From assembly GCA_000711775.1 (NCBI GenBank), contig ARYC01017334.1, forward strand, positions 62,001 through 126,000: DNA of 64,000 nt. Direction: 5' to 3'. The notes under the pieces are model-generated. The model ran no database searches. It was not told the DNA's origin and saw nothing but the letters and a program-made list of their open reading frames with translations. Positions 63,552 through 64,000 of this stretch are shown in pieces. The position numbers and the translations under genes were made by a program. The DNA comes from Oxytricha trifallax (Eukaryota; Ciliophora; Spirotrichea; Sporadotrichida; Oxytrichidae). Position 1 is the stretch's first letter. The number at the start of each line of letters is the position of its first letter.

Positions 63552-64000
63552 ATGAATGGCCTTCAACATAAAAGCATTTCTGCTAGAATAAGTTACTATA
63601 AAACCAAGCCAAACCTGTGTAGTCATTTTCCTGAGGAGTCAATTAGATCTTTAGATAACCACTACGATCCCAATACACACAAGAAGATAAATTTGTAGCA
63701 ATTAAACTAAAAGTTATTAAAATGATCCATGGTCACGTATTTAAGCACGGATTTCCTTCAGAATTATGAGGGAATGCTTAATATATATGATGAAACTTTT
63801 TAGAGAAAACCAATAGAGTATGAAGGAATTCTTCTTGCAACTATAATCTAACTATGAAATATTGTCCAGAGCAGCTCATGATTGTACACGTAAAAACCAT
63901 TATAAAAATAATGGGAGTTCTTGGCCCTTAAATAAAATTGAATTAATAATAGTAAACCAATAGAATGACAAACCTAACAAAATGTACTATGAGATTGCTT
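63552..64000 (+). pseudogene. T5 gene A-like relic, runs off the window
   Basis: From an ATG at 63552 (MNGLQHKSISARISYYKTKP) the frame continues to QQLNQKLLK, TGA, then VTYLSTDFLQNYEGMLNIYD and EGILLATI. Alignment with T3 is weak but ordered: K.LLK against KELLKSADV, NIYDE against SIYDG, and EGILLATI against FGVLGTI. If correct this is a fifth, more diverged T element whose transposase should lie beyond position 64000. Confidence 0.4.

Noticed and set aside
1-64000. Chromosome breakage sequences and telomeric repeats
   Set aside because: I looked for the Tetrahymena breakage 15-mer core and for GGGGTT or C4A4 arrays on both strands and saw none; GGGGTTTTA at the M1 ends is an element terminus.
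1-64000. CRISPR arrays, operons, bacterial ribosome sites
   Set aside because: The window is eukaryotic nuclear DNA; repeats seen are inverted or dispersed, not regularly spaced direct repeats.

Overview
Organism and genetic code. The window is roughly four-fifths A+T by eye. Read with the standard code it has almost no gene, and the longest open frames are about 120 codons. Read with the ciliate code (TAA and TAG = Gln, TGA the only stop) coherent proteins appear: reverse transcriptases, DDE transposases, C2H2 zinc-finger/kinase proteins and MORN repeats. In these, TAA/TAG falls where Gln is expected. Together with AT-richness, REP-like APE-type LINEs and the density of mobile DNA, this points to the germline (micronuclear) genome of an oligohymenophorean ciliate, most likely Tetrahymena, in a germline-limited region. 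That is inference; another ciliate using the same code is possible. I see no certain intact somatic gene, no rRNA, no Tetrahymena-type chromosome breakage site and no telomeric array.

Main discovery candidate. Four, probably five, degenerate copies of one ~3.9-4.5 kb DNA transposon type lie at about 23.4-27.6, 41.5-46.4, 48.6-50.3 (inverted, partial), 54.16-58.07 and 63.55 kb to the window end. I call them T1-T5. A complete copy carries three genes in fixed order: a two-C2H2-finger plus protein-kinase protein (-), a conserved ~200-residue protein of unknown function (+), and an IS630/Tc1/mariner-type DDE transposase (-) that converges on it. T4 is bounded by inverted repeats beginning TAAAAATCTGAG and by TA. 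Its kinase gene is about 501 codons, near 57 kDa. This is the gene set of the stichotrich TBE transposons (42-kDa transposase, 22-kDa protein, 57-kDa zinc-finger/kinase), but with different termini.

Layout. 0-8 kb: palindromic-ended repeats, two TA-flanked foldback elements of one family, a decayed coding region (3.2-4.9 kb) and a TTAA-flanked GC-rich element (7.5 kb). 9.2-11.6 kb: decayed minus-strand gene of unknown identity. 12.9-17.4 kb: tRNA-like GC-rich segment split by a third foldback, a 262-bp TA MITE, a GC-rich 146-bp inverted-repeat element and coding relics. 18-23 kb: MORN fragment, AT-rich spacer and the first of four short elements with 8-bp target duplications (G-run ... C-run ends). 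23.4-27.6 kb: T1. 29.4-33.3 kb: LINE (+), split by a second 8-bp-TSD element. 33.4 kb: second MITE copy. 36-38.9 kb: LINE (-). 41 kb: C-rich foldback. 41.5-46.4 kb: T2, split by a third 8-bp-TSD element. 46.4-48.5 kb: coding relics around a 337-bp-arm palindrome. 48.6-50.3 kb: T3. 50.5-52.5 kb: two unidentified coding relics. 54.2-58.1 kb: T4. 60.5-61.8 kb: coding relic and the fourth 8-bp-TSD element. 63.55 kb on: T5.

How it fits together. The genes belong to mobile elements and not to a cellular pathway. In each T element the DDE protein would cut and join; the roles of the other two proteins are unknown. Nested insertions date events: 8-bp-TSD elements landed inside a LINE reverse transcriptase and inside a T2 kinase gene, and removing each with one target copy restores the host frame. 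Non-autonomous elements flanked by TA, TTAA and 8-bp duplications imply at least three transposase systems acted here.
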